A stretch of 64,000 nucleotides of DNA. Source: Ascoidea rubescens DSM 1968. Taxonomy: Eukaryota > Ascomycota > Saccharomycetes > Ascoideales > Ascoideaceae. This document shows, in pieces, positions 8,958 through 18,927 of the stretch. How positions within the stretch are numbered: position 1 is the first letter of the stretch; each line of letters begins with the position of its first letter. Location of the stretch: positions 62,001-126,000 of the forward strand of contig NW_017962918.1 of assembly GCF_001661345.1 (NCBI RefSeq). The letters are read 5' to 3'. The notes under the pieces were generated by a model. That model saw only the letters and a list, made by a program, of their open reading frames with translations, ran no database searches and was not told where the DNA came from. A program made the translations under genes and the position numbers.

Positions 8958-10676
8958 CTATATATTACGCTCGATTTCCGTTCGATATCTTGCCAACCTA
9001 ATTAAACTATCCCAGTTGGGTTTTATTATCCCATAATAGCCTTGAATCACAGAAACAACTGTTAATCCAACCATCATTCCAATCCATAGTCCATTTAATC
9101 TCAAATTCATTTTAAATCCCAAAAAAAACGACACAGGTATTCCAATAAGATAATGGACTGATAAGTTTGTAATGCTGCCAATTTCTTGCATCCCCTCTCC
9201 TCTTAATATTCCTGATGTAATAGCATTCATTGAATCAAAAATTTGAATCACAGTTAGCGTCGTTATACATTTATAAATCTCATTTAAAACTTCTTCGTCA
9301 TTTGTGAAAAATCTCGATATGTTTTCCTTGAATGAAAATAAAACAATAGCATCAATTAACCCCATGATTAAACTTAAAATTATTCCAGCTTTGACACAAT
9401 TCTTACATTTTTCAACTAAATTGGCTCCAACATAGTTGGCTAGTCTTGTAGACACTGCAATGGCTATTGAAAATGGTAGTTGATATGTGATTGAAATTAT
9501 TGACATTATAACGGAATTTGCAGCTAATGAGCTTAAACTTAAATAGCTAGAACTTAATGTTAATATTTCAAATGCTAAAAATTCAGAAACAATCATTATA
9601 ATACCATTAATGGCCAATGTAATAATTCTGCTCCAACCTTTAAATGCTTGTCTAATATTTAGGCCATTCCAACATTTAAGAGGGTTAATTGGGTTATTAT
9701 TAAAAACTAAATATAAAATTAAACCCAATGGCATTAACCAATAATTGATTGCCACTGCTAGTGGGGCTCCAAGATAACCGATTGATGTTGACTTATTATA
9801 GATCAATAAACAATGTAACAAAATATTTGCAGGTGAGCAAAAAATCAAAACATAAGTTGAAGCGTGAAATATACCTTGGGATTGTAAAAATCTTTTTAAG
9901 CATTCAAATAGTATAAAACCTGGCATACCGATTGAATTAATCTTTAAATAACTAGCAGATAGTGATGATAACTTTTTATCGCTTAAAATAAGATTTAAAA
10001 AAGATTCAGAAAGAAAGATCCAAAACAATAAAATTGGTATTATTATTGTTAGTAATAATGCAATACATCTTTGACAGTAAACCCCTACTAGTTTATAATT
10101 TTTTGAACCGTAAGCTTGAGAGCATAAAGTGTCCAAACATGTAGCCAACCCTATAATGATTGATATTCCTGTAATATTAGCAGTCATAGAACCTAAAGTA
10201 ACAGCACCTAGTTCAGTTTTGCCCAAATGACCCACGAAGAAAACAGAGACAGCAGAGAAAGAACGTTGTAATAGAAAAGTTACCATCAAAGGCATAGAAG
10301 ATTTAGTGATTCCCTGAATTTCTTTCAAGATCGAAGTGTTGTCAACAGAAACTAATGTCAAAGTTTCTTCATTGATTTGGTTATCCACGACTGAGCCATA
10401 GCTATCATTTAGATTTAGCTTGAGTTTACTCTTAGAATCATTTGAAATATATGTGTGTTGGGTTTCTAATAAATTAGTGTTTTTATTACTATTATAATCA
10501 TTCTCATCACCACCATCGTCTTCTTCATTATTATTAGCATTATAAGTATTGTTAGCGAAAATAGAATGATTTAATCTAGAATCAGAATTTTCGAGTTCAT
10601 TAGAGAAATCAAAAGAAATCAAAGTAGATTCAGTATTCTCCGGATCACTCTTTGGGTTTGAGTTTAGAATAACCAT
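8958..10676 (-). CDS. MATE-family efflux transporter, Erc1-like (paralogue 2)
   Basis: 572 residues. A long hydrophilic Asn/Asp-rich N-terminal tail (about 1-115) precedes the two MatE halves with about 12 hydrophobic segments. The hallmark GLATCLDTLCSQAYGSK is at residues 176-192 and LGAPLAVAINYWLMPLG is conserved. It is the most divergent of the three paralogues: it lacks the near-identical DNA block shared by 1 and 3 and has YNKSTSIGYLG where they have WNSHIGIGYLG. First in-frame ATG at 10674-10676. Function by family is export of small molecules; substrate unknown. Confidence 0.92.
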   Translation of the reverse strand: MVILNSNPKSDPENTESTLISFDFSNELENSDSRLNHSIFANNTYNANNNEEDDGGDENDYNSNKNTNLLETQHTYISNDSKSKLKLNLNDSYGSVVDNQINEETLTLVSVDNTSILKEIQGITKSSMPLMVTFLLQRSFSAVSVFFVGHLGKTELGAVTLGSMTANITGISIIIGLATCLDTLCSQAYGSKNYKLVGVYCQRCIALLLTIIIPILLFWIFLSESFLNLILSDKKLSSLSASYLKINSIGMPGFILFECLKRFLQSQGIFHASTYVLIFCSPANILLHCLLIYNKSTSIGYLGAPLAVAINYWLMPLGLILYLVFNNNPINPLKCWNGLNIRQAFKGWSRIITLAINGIIMIVSEFLAFEILTLSSSYLSLSSLAANSVIMSIISITYQLPFSIAIAVSTRLANYVGANLVEKCKNCVKAGIILSLIMGLIDAIVLFSFKENISRFFTNDEEVLNEIYKCITTLTVIQIFDSMNAITSGILRGEGMQEIGSITNLSVHYLIGIPVSFFLGFKMNLRLNGLWIGMMVGLTVVSVIQGYYGIIKPNWDSLIRLARYRTEIERNI

Positions 10677-11309
10677 ATTAATAATTTCTAACGTAAATTA
10701 ACTCGATATAAATTTGGATAATTTGGAAAATAAAGAAACTTTTTTTTTAATATTAAATGTTCTTTAAATATTTTTCAGTTCATTTGTAATCTCTTTCAGA
10801 TTAGTCAACCCATTTTTCTCGAAGAAAAGTGAAGAAAAAATTCTTGCGAGCGATGACTGAGCAAATCTTAAATAACTTATCCATTTCCAACATCGAGTTC
10901 TATCGATACATGTTTGAGTTTGGACATTTCTAATCAATTCTACCACAATTTTTAGAAGCAGAGAGCCAATTGGAGCACATCCGAAGAGCACTATCGGATC
11001 AGGTCTCAAGTCTCCGTTGCTGTTTTGGGCGATGAACATCGGCAAAATTGCTGTTTTGATCTGGAGACCTATTGCTCAAAAAGGCATGTTGCCGGAGGAG
11101 GTAATACCGCATTAGCAGCTTCCTGTTTGAGAATTGATGCCCGTTTAGGCAGGTCCCTGGGAAGCGCAATGTGTGCTTCAGAAATAGCTTTGAAATGGTA
11201 TTACATTGAAACAAAAATGTACAAAAATGTTCAAAGTGCAAAGTGCAAAGTGTGGATCAAGCTCATTTGTAGCGGGCTGTGAGGGCTAGATATCTAGACG
11301 TGCAGATAC
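10677..11309 (-). promoter_or_regulatory. 5' region of MATE paralogue 2 / 3' region of paralogue 3
   Basis: 633 bp between two genes transcribed in the same direction. AT-rich next to the paralogue 2 start, then more G+C-rich from about 10960 to 11180. Several open frames on both strands lack convincing protein features. No operator recognised. Confidence 0.4.
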
Positions 11310-13214
11310 CTAGACATGAGATCTTTCCGCTTCGGTTCTATCGCTGGCTGTTTTGATTAGGTTATTCCAGTCAGGAACGACAATTCCATAGTAGCACTGA
11401 ACAACACCGATTAGCAATAAAGCGATACCAATACCCATCCATAGTCCTTCTAATTGGAAATTGAATTTGAACGCTAGCACAAATGCTAATGGCAACCCGA
11501 TGATATAGTATGCAGCTAAGTTGACAATGCTGCCGATATGTTGCAAGCCCTCACCTCTTAACACACCTGCAGAGACAGCATTTAGTGCATCGAAAATTTG
11601 AATTGAAGAGACTATAGGGAAAACACGAATCAACTCACTGATGACATCCTCGTCTGATGTGAAAGCTCGAGCAATTTTGTGTCTGAAACAATAAATAACC
11701 AAACCGTTAGTTATTCCCATTGAAGTACCAAAAACAACACCAACCTTTGCGCAAATTTGGGATGAGTAAGGTAGAGATGCGCCAATAAAGTTGGCCAATC
11801 TAGTTGATAATGCTATTGAAACAGCAAATGGGATTTGATAGGATAGCGAAGCAACAGATGCTATGACTGAGTTGGTGGCCAAAGCAGTGATACCTAAATG
11901 AGATGAGCCCAATGTTAGGACTTCGAATGCGAAAAACTCGGCAAATACCATTATTAAACCACTGAGCGCTAATTTGAACATTCGATTCCAGCCTTTGAAG
12001 GATTGTTTGATGTGCAAACCATTCCAGCATTTAAGAGGATTGATTAAATTTTTGTTTGTTAGGGTATAAATCAAAAGACCAATCGGCATTAGCCAGTAGT
12101 TTATAGCAACAGCCAATGGAGCACCAAGGTAGCCAATGCCGATGTGTGAGTTCCAAACAAATAAGTAGTTCATTATAGCATTTAAGGGAGCACAAACTAT
12201 TAGAATATAAGTTGAGGCATGGAATATTCCCTGGGATTGTAGGAATCTTTTACCAGCTTCAAACAAGACATAGCCAGGGATACCTATGGAGATTACTTTT
12301 AAATAAGCAGCAGCCAATTTTGACAATTGGGAATCGTTGATTAAAAGATTTAAAATATATTCGGCGCCAATGAACCAGAATAGAATTATTGGAGCTATTA
12401 TGGTGAATAATAGAGCAACACATCTTTGACAATAAGCCCCTACCAAATGGTATCTGTTCGCACCATACGCTTGAGAACATAAGGTATCTAAGCAAGTTGC
12501 TAGGCCATGTATGATTGAGATGGCAGTGATATTGGCAGTCATAGAGCCTAAGGTGACGGCACCTAGTTCAATTTTACCAATATGACCAACTGAAAAAATA
12601 GAAGCAGCAGAATATGAGTATTGAAGGAGGAAAGTTATCATTAGAGGTGAAGAAGATCTGAATATGGCTTTGAATTCTCTCAATGGGGATGTTTTGACCT
12701 TTTCATTAAGAATTGCATGTTCCCAAGCGTTTATAATGATAGATTGCTCATCATTATTGCCTGTGGTTGAACCGTATTGGATATTGTTTGAGTAACGACT
12801 TGAATTTGAAGGAGCAGGCAAGTTGATGTCGGATTTATTTTTGTTGTTGTGGTCATTTAGTAATAGGTTGTTATCTTTCAATAGGTCTCTTTCTTCTTGT
12901 AACAATTCTGCAGATATGATTGAATAGCGTTTGTTGTTGTTGTTGTTGTTTGGTAATAATATTTGGCTTTCACTAGATGCATTGTTTATAAGAGTAATAC
13001 GTTGGTTGCTGTTGTTGTCATAATTGTAATTGTAGTTGTAATTATTTTGATCGTTGTCGTCGTCTTCGTCAAAGAAAGGATTTTGGTTGTCTAGTAAGTT
13101 GGAGGGAGCTAGAATACTTCCTCTTCCAACAGATGAGCCATATACTATGGAAGCTCTTCTTTCGGAAGTTGTATGAAAGAATTGATGAGATGAGGAGGAT
13201 ATTGGTATAGACAT
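11310..13214 (-). CDS. MATE-family efflux transporter, Erc1-like (paralogue 3)
   Basis: 634 residues, the longest paralogue, with an about 185-residue hydrophilic N-terminal tail rich in Asn, Tyr and Ser. The two MatE halves follow; the hallmark GLATCLDTLCSQAYG is at residues 236-250 and LGAPLAVAINYWLMP in the middle. Start at the ATG 13212-13214. No in-frame CTG codon was found in the whole gene. Its central part shares a 91-bp near-identical block with paralogue 1. The size is close to the larger yeast family member YDR338C. Substrate unknown. Confidence 0.93.
   Translation of the reverse strand: MSIPISSSSHQFFHTTSERRASIVYGSSVGRGSILAPSNLLDNQNPFFDEDDDNDQNNYNYNYNYDNNSNQRITLINNASSESQILLPNNNNNNKRYSIISAELLQEERDLLKDNNLLLNDHNNKNKSDINLPAPSNSSRYSNNIQYGSTTGNNDEQSIIINAWEHAILNEKVKTSPLREFKAIFRSSSPLMITFLLQYSYSAASIFSVGHIGKIELGAVTLGSMTANITAISIIHGLATCLDTLCSQAYGANRYHLVGAYCQRCVALLFTIIAPIILFWFIGAEYILNLLINDSQLSKLAAAYLKVISIGIPGYVLFEAGKRFLQSQGIFHASTYILIVCAPLNAIMNYLFVWNSHIGIGYLGAPLAVAINYWLMPIGLLIYTLTNKNLINPLKCWNGLHIKQSFKGWNRMFKLALSGLIMVFAEFFAFEVLTLGSSHLGITALATNSVIASVASLSYQIPFAVSIALSTRLANFIGASLPYSSQICAKVGVVFGTSMGITNGLVIYCFRHKIARAFTSDEDVISELIRVFPIVSSIQIFDALNAVSAGVLRGEGLQHIGSIVNLAAYYIIGLPLAFVLAFKFNFQLEGLWMGIGIALLLIGVVQCYYGIVVPDWNNLIKTASDRTEAERSHV
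12093..12183 (-). repeat. Near-identical block shared with MATE paralogue 1
   Basis: Partner of 6165-6255: 75 bp identical, then one difference, then 15 bp identical. Codes for the segment around NYWLMPIG and the following WNSHIGIGYLG region. Confidence 0.9.
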
Positions 13215-13994
13215 TATTAATAATTGATTATAATTGATTATAATTGATTATAATTGATTTTATTTGATAATAAATATTGGCTATTATTAAGAATATTGAA
13301 AAGCGTTAAAGAAGAGTTAGTGTTTAAAAGTGAATAAAGAAACAAGGGAAATATAAATGAAAAAGCTAAAGTTGAAAAAAAGTGAAAAATTTGGAGGGTT
13401 GATAAGCAATGGCGGGAAAAAAAGTGTCGAAACATGCTATAAAAGCCCGAATAGGAAACTTAGAATAAACCGGGGAGTACCGTTTTGGGAGAGTGCTTTT
13501 CCATACTTAAGCGCGTGTACCGTTTGTGTCACTCTTCTCTAGGGCCGCAATATAGTCCTAGATGGCTCCGAAGCCAGTTCGTGCAGCCAAAAAAACGATA
13601 CATCAGAAAATTGGCTGCAAGAACAGTAGAGGAAGCAAAACAACTACAATTATAATATTTTATTTTTATCATTATGAATTACTTTAGACCGATATAGAAT
13701 TATATAAAAGGCGTTGTAATTTGATCAATTTCGAAAGAAAGGGATCAAGTCTTCCAATACATATTTCTAGTTCTCTTCGAGTTTACATAAAAAGCCCTAA
13801 GTTACGGTCTTAAAGTGTAAGCCCCCTGAGAATTGGAATACAGGAAGCCCTACGGCTACGACCCACGACAGTCCGCGCGCAAAACAGCACAGCGCGTTAG
13901 GTCAGGTGAAAGAAAAGTAGAGCCGTCTGTGAGGCCGTCAACAAGGAATTAGTATTAGTATAAATTTACAGAAGAAATTTTGAGAGTAATTAAA
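13215..13994 (-). promoter_or_regulatory. 5' region of MATE paralogue 3, up to tRNA-Ile
   Basis: 780 bp. Directly upstream of the start are four 10-bp units TAATTGATTA (13221-13260). A G+C-richer zone lies at about 13490-13610 and another at about 13850-13940 (CCGCGCGC, AGCGCG). No coding frame was found; a small RNA gene cannot be excluded. Confidence 0.4.
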
Positions 13995-14068
13995 GGTCTC
14001 TTGGCCCAGTTGGTTAAGGCACCGTGCTAATAACGCGGGGATCAGCAGTTCGATCCTGCTAGAGACCA
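13995..14068 (+). tRNA. tRNA-Ile(AAT)
   Basis: 74-nt cloverleaf, identical to the copy at 1285-1358 and in the opposite orientation. Anticodon AAT, no intron, T8 terminator at about 14074-14081. Confidence 0.97.
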
Positions 14069-14536
14069 TTAACTTTTTTTTCAACTAAAAGTTGAAAGTT
14101 ACGGGTTTTTGATCATTTAGAATAAAGTTGAGCGGGAGATATGAGTCAGTGTTACAAAGGAGGTTAGTTGGTTGCACAAATGAGTCAGAAAGATGGAAAA
14201 AAACAAGGAAAAGAGCATGAATTTGAGATTTACAGCATGGTTCAAAGGTGAGAGTGTGAAAATTTGTGAGAAATTGTAAATATAGAAAGGAGATTGAATG
14301 GCAAAAGTTGCATTATATTCAAGGATTATAGAGCGGTAGAATGTAGATAAGAAAGTGTTTTAGTAAGAGGATGAACGCAATTGAGCTGGGAGTGCTAAAG
14401 CATTGAATAAAAAGTTGATTTCTTTGGGAATATTTTTTCAGAAAAATGTGATGAGCAATTAGGTTTTAATAGTAGGTTGAAGAGAGAAAAAAAAATATGA
14501 TTATGAGAATATGATATAAAGATTAATGGCATATTG

Positions 14537-14588
14537 GTATTAGTATTAGTATTAGTATTAGTATTAGTATTAGTATTAGTATTAGTAT
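14537..14588. repeat. GTATTA microsatellite
   Basis: Eight perfect GTATTA units followed by GTAT in gene-free DNA. Confidence 0.95.
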
Positions 14589-15719
14589 AATGGAAAATAT
14601 TCAGGAGAAAAAAAAGTTATGGAGGATTTTATGTTACAGTTGAGGTAAAATATGTAGTTTAGGTGATTGAATGGAGTGGAAATTGATATTGAACAAAAGG
14701 GATGAGATTGAAAAGTCAAAATGGGTGGGATTCAGATTGGGTGAGTTGGGGAAATGAGTGCTTGATTAATTAGTGAATTGACTGAGCAGATTTTGAATTG
14801 ACGTTGTTGAGTACCGTTTAATTAATTGGTTGATTAGTGATAATGAAATGGAAGAAAAAAAAAACAAAGAAAATGAGAAAAACAGAATAAAAAATAAATA
14901 TTTAAAAAGATATCGAACAAAATTAAAAATAGAGATAGAGTTTGTGATAAAAATAATATTGCAGGACTGATTGGATTTAGGTTTGTGAAAACAGAAAAGT
15001 GTGATAACAAGCATTGATTTAAAGTGCCGTATTGCGTTAGAAACAGTGCTACTTTGACTACATGCACGTCTTCTTAGTTTTTTTTTAGCCCAAGCAGCAC
15101 AGAAACCGTGAAAAAGCTGTCTTGCCATCCAGGACTATTCAGGGCCATCCAAATCCTGCTGGATTTTTTTAGATCTTCCCAGATCTTCCCAGATCTTGTG
15201 AGATCTTGCTAGAGCTAGTTTTGTGTACACAGATCTCTGGGTTTGTGAAATAATTCGCTGATGGGCTGCGCACGTGTGCCTCTGCCAACAAGTAGTGTCT
15301 TTGTTTTTGTGCTGCTTGTTATTCGCTGGGAGTGGAAGATTCTATTGGCTGTTGGAGTAGCAAATAGAGAGGAAGGAAGATGAGGACGCAGAGGGAAATG
15401 GGTTAAAAGATATGGAGATATATGGGTGGTTTGTGCTCGTCGCCTCGGTTTATCCGGTTGGGGATATTACGGGGAAACGGTATAAATAAAAAAAAAAAAA
15501 ATAAAGGATACAATGCTATAATAGTGCAATAATAATGCTATAAAATGACAACTAAATGACAATTAAATGACAAGAATCAATGTTATTGTTATCAAAATAG
15601 ATGAAACTGGACAAATGAGTGATCAATGAATTATTGGGAACAAGAAAAACCCACAAATAGGCGTCCACAGTTGAATGCCAGCAAATCATCAAGTACCATC
15701 AGATACGACCAAACAAAAT

Positions 15720-15773
15720 GAAAAATGTGAAAAATGTGAAAAATGTGAAAAATGTGAAAGATGTGGAAGATGT
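15720..15773. repeat. 9-bp minisatellite, GAAAAATGT type
   Basis: Four perfect GAAAAATGT units followed by GAAAGATGT and GGAAGATGT. The repeat length is a multiple of three, so it produces open frames on both strands that are not genes. Confidence 0.95.
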
Positions 15774-17194
15774 GGGAGAGCTGAAAAGGTGCGGAATAAA
15801 CAGCAAAAGCTGCAGAAAAAAAAAATAGGAGTAGATCCGCGTTTGACAACAATAGAGTTTTGGGTTTGATCTATTGATATCGACAGCTGCAGAAGTCTGC
15901 AAGTTGCACGCAACCTTACTCTTGGAGAAGAAGAAAATAGAGAACAAACAAACACAGTGAATATGGTGGATTGTGGATAAAGTGGATAAAATGGCAGACC
16001 GAACACTAAACAGTAGCCATTGGTAGGGAGATTCAGACTCCATGTTCGGTGTAGGCACAAGAGGAAATAAGATAGAAGATAGGATAGATGAGGCATCTGA
16101 TTCCAGTGGATTGCACGAATTCTAATCTTAAGAAGCACAGGGCAGGTATTAAGAAGAGAAGAGTAAATGAATAAAAAACGGGGGAAAGTTGAGAGGACTT
16201 AGCCGTTTCAGATACCATTTACTAGGCAGAGCACAGGTGGAAGCCCAAACAGTTGACGAGTGGGTGAGGTGATTTGTCCAAACGGTAGAGCGAGAGACCT
16301 GGCGTAACAGGAGGATGTATGTGTGCGCCGTGCCGCAGGCAGAGGGTGCGCGGAGGACGACCGCGCGTGTGCGGGTGTGGCCCGGTGGGGGGTCGATTGC
16401 ACAGCAGAACGGTGCACACAGGTGAGACCGCAGAGATCGGGACCAGGTCGGCTCCAGCCAATAGACGACGAGGAGCAGAAGAGGAAGAGGAAGAGAAGAG
16501 GAAGAGGAATCAAAAACAGCAGAAGAAGCAGAAACAGCAGAAGCAGAAGCAGAAGCAGAGGAAGTTACCAGCTTTGCAACGTTGGATAACTTGGACACGC
16601 ACGTAGAGTTGCGCTGGAAGCGAAGTTCTGTTGTGGCAACTTTGAGACCAGCAGTTTTAGTTTGAAGTGCGTTGAAGAGGTGAAGAAATAAGAAGCAAGA
16701 AGAAATAAGGAAGAGGTTGCAAATTGCAGCTAGAGTTGTTTTGGAAGTGGTTGAAAGTGGCCAGAATTGAAATTGATTTCATTCTGATCTTAATCTCAAT
16801 CCTATTCTTAACTCTAATCTTAATCTTATTCCCATTCGATTCTTATTCTTAATTGTAGGTCTGATCCTATGCTTTTTATTCCTTCAAAACACCACTCCAC
16901 CTGAAAATCTATTTTCTATCTCAATATTTTGCTCTTTTCTATTATTTTTCATCAGAAAACCTTTATTTTCCAACCATCTTCCTTACTTTCATTTGCTTTT
17001 ATTTATTCCCATTTATTCCCATTTCTTCTCATTTATTTTCCACTTTTCTCTGTGTTATTCATATCTATTTAAATCTTATTATATTTTAATATAAATATAT
17101 CCGTATTTATTGAACTAATTTTTTTTTTCCTTCTTCTCTGTTTTTCTTCGTCCTCTTTTTGACTTCTATCCTTTATATTTTTACTTTTATTTTA

Positions 17195-17354
17195 ATTATT
17201 CAATTATTTAATTATTTAATTATTTAATTATTTAATTATTTAACCATTTATTTTTTTTCTGATCTCTTTCACAGTTCACTTATATTTCACTCAACATCTA
17301 ATAATTAATAATAATAATAATAATAATAACAACAACAACAACAATAATAATAAT
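17195..17354. repeat. AT-rich simple repeats before the start codon
   Basis: An AATTATTT-type repeat (about 17195-17245) and an AAT/AAC trinucleotide run (about 17306-17354) sit just upstream of the ATG at 17380 and would be in its 5' untranslated leader or core promoter. Confidence 0.85.
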
Positions 17355-17379
17355 CTTAACAACTTAATACCTACTTAAA

Positions 17380-18927
17380 ATGACAATGGAAGCAAAAGTT
17401 AATTTAAATCTACAATTCCCTAACCACTCATCCACTAAAAGTTCTGAAAAATCCTCCACGAAATCCTCCAATAAATCCTCAAACAACTCAAACAACAACC
17501 CCAACAACTTCTTATTCAAAACTCCAAACAACTCAAACCCAGACTTCTTCAATTCAAACTATCAAACCCCAATCAACCAACTATCCTCAAACAATTACTC
17601 CTACAACAAACTCTCCAACAACCTCAACCTCAATCTCAACAACTCAAACAACAACTCCAGACTAAACAGTCTCTCATCCTCCATAACCAGCATCTCCTCC
17701 TCTATCGACTCCTCCTCTGAATGTCTCATCGACTACAACATCAACTTCAACCCTCTATTCGATAAGCTTATCCTCTCCACCTACTCAAACTACCTATCAA
17801 ACCCCCAGATTGCTCCCTTCAATCAAAAATATCCTCCCTCTGGCATCGTATCAAAAGTCTCCAAAGAAGTCCTCAAATCCTCCATTAAAAACAAAATTCC
17901 AATTGATCTAAACAAAATCAACAACAACAATAATAACTCAAATTTCCACTCGCTAAAATCTCCAGAAACTTTGAGCATAATAAGACAAAGACTTCTCTTC
18001 CTCTGCAACCTCAATTACGACAATTACAGCAGAAACAACAGTTTATCAAGCGCCATATCCTTCAACTCAAACATATCTGACGTAGACAATGACTCAACCT
18101 TTATCTTAAACCAAAACTCCCTCCAAAACTCACTCAACAATTCCATCAACTCTATCAATATCAACAACCAAATCAACAACAACGCTTCCCCAAATTTAAT
18201 CGACTTTGACTTTTACAATAACCAAAATCTAAACCAACTTCAGTTCCAAAACAACTTGCCCTTGAACACAAACTTTGAATTGAAAAACTTCCAAATCCAA
18301 AATCTAAACCCTCCTCCACAACTAAATCTAAATGGCTACTCAAGATCCTCTTCTCTATCCTCCAGATGCTCCTCCCTATCAAGCTACACTAATAACAACA
18401 ACAACATCAACAACCTATACAATTTCCAACTAAACAATATGAACCAAAACATTCTACCTACAAACACTGATCCTTCATATTCAAACTCTTTATCTCTACA
18501 ACCGGCATTGAAATCAATTCCTGCTTCAAATACCTCTTCTTCTTCCCACTCCTCCAAGTCTTCAAGATACTCTTCTCTATCAAAAAGCTCCTCTTCTTCT
18601 CACTCTTCCTCCAAAAAATCTCTCTACTCTAATCCAAACGACTTGATCTTAATCTCAACCTCCAATCTAGATAACCAGCCTCAATCCCAATCTCAACCTT
18701 TGACTCTCGATCACCAGTTTACTTCACAAAATGCTGCTGCAGCTTTAGCTTCCTTAAACCAACCCTTTAGTTTGCAAAGCCCAATATCAGAAGAGTTTCC
18801 CTATAATAATACCACCAGAAATCCTCAAACTGGCTCTCCAGGCAAACCAATTGATGATACTTTATACACATCAAAATCCTCCAGAAGAAAAAGAGACTCC
18901 TTGAAGATGAAAAGATTTGGACATTGA
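17380..18927 (+). CDS. Ser/Asn-rich protein of unknown function
   Basis: 515 residues starting at the first ATG after a long AT-rich leader. Most of it is Ser/Asn low complexity (over 12 poly-Ser or poly-Asn patches). Two parts look constrained: residues about 126-170, with ILSTYSNYLSNPQIAPF, then YPPSGIVSKVSKEVL, and the basic C-terminus SSRRKRDSLKMKRFGH, which could be a nuclear localisation signal. No membrane segment, zinc finger or enzyme motif. The disordered composition plus two short conserved blocks would fit a regulatory or adaptor protein. Its codons are more C-rich than those of its neighbours. I do not recognise the family. Confidence 0.7.
   Translation: MTMEAKVNLNLQFPNHSSTKSSEKSSTKSSNKSSNNSNNNPNNFLFKTPNNSNPDFFNSNYQTPINQLSSNNYSYNKLSNNLNLNLNNSNNNSRLNSLSSSITSISSSIDSSSECLIDYNINFNPLFDKLILSTYSNYLSNPQIAPFNQKYPPSGIVSKVSKEVLKSSIKNKIPIDLNKINNNNNNSNFHSLKSPETLSIIRQRLLFLCNLNYDNYSRNNSLSSAISFNSNISDVDNDSTFILNQNSLQNSLNNSINSININNQINNNASPNLIDFDFYNNQNLNQLQFQNNLPLNTNFELKNFQIQNLNPPPQLNLNGYSRSSSLSSRCSSLSSYTNNNNNINNLYNFQLNNMNQNILPTNTDPSYSNSLSLQPALKSIPASNTSSSSHSSKSSRYSSLSKSSSSSHSSSKKSLYSNPNDLILISTSNLDNQPQSQSQPLTLDHQFTSQNAAAALASLNQPFSLQSPISEEFPYNNTTRNPQTGSPGKPIDDTLYTSKSSRRKRDSLKMKRFGH

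Larger units (their letters stand above)
14069..17379 (+). promoter_or_regulatory. 3.3-kb gene-free region upstream of the Ser/Asn-rich protein gene
   Basis: No frame here looks like a gene; the longer open frames are repeat-driven or lie in GC-rich stretches. Seen in order: a GTATTA repeat (14537-14588), a cluster of AGATCTT units (about 15171-15210), a CACGTG E-box (15271-15276), an inverted CCAAT box (about 15343), a 9-bp repeat (15720-15773), a strongly GC-rich island (16321-16380 has 46 G/C of 60), then a T-rich and AT-rich 600 bp leading to the ATG. Such a long upstream region suggests a highly regulated gene or undetected RNA genes. Confidence 0.4.

Noticed and set aside
13540-13994. 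Possible structured RNA or LINE fragment upstream of tRNA-Ile copy 2
   Set aside because: G+C-rich patches are present but no known RNA signature or LINE motif could be found by eye.
15631-16606. Multiple frames across the 9-bp repeat and the GC island
   Set aside because: Created by a repeat unit divisible by three and by CpG-rich sequence; translations are repetitive or random.
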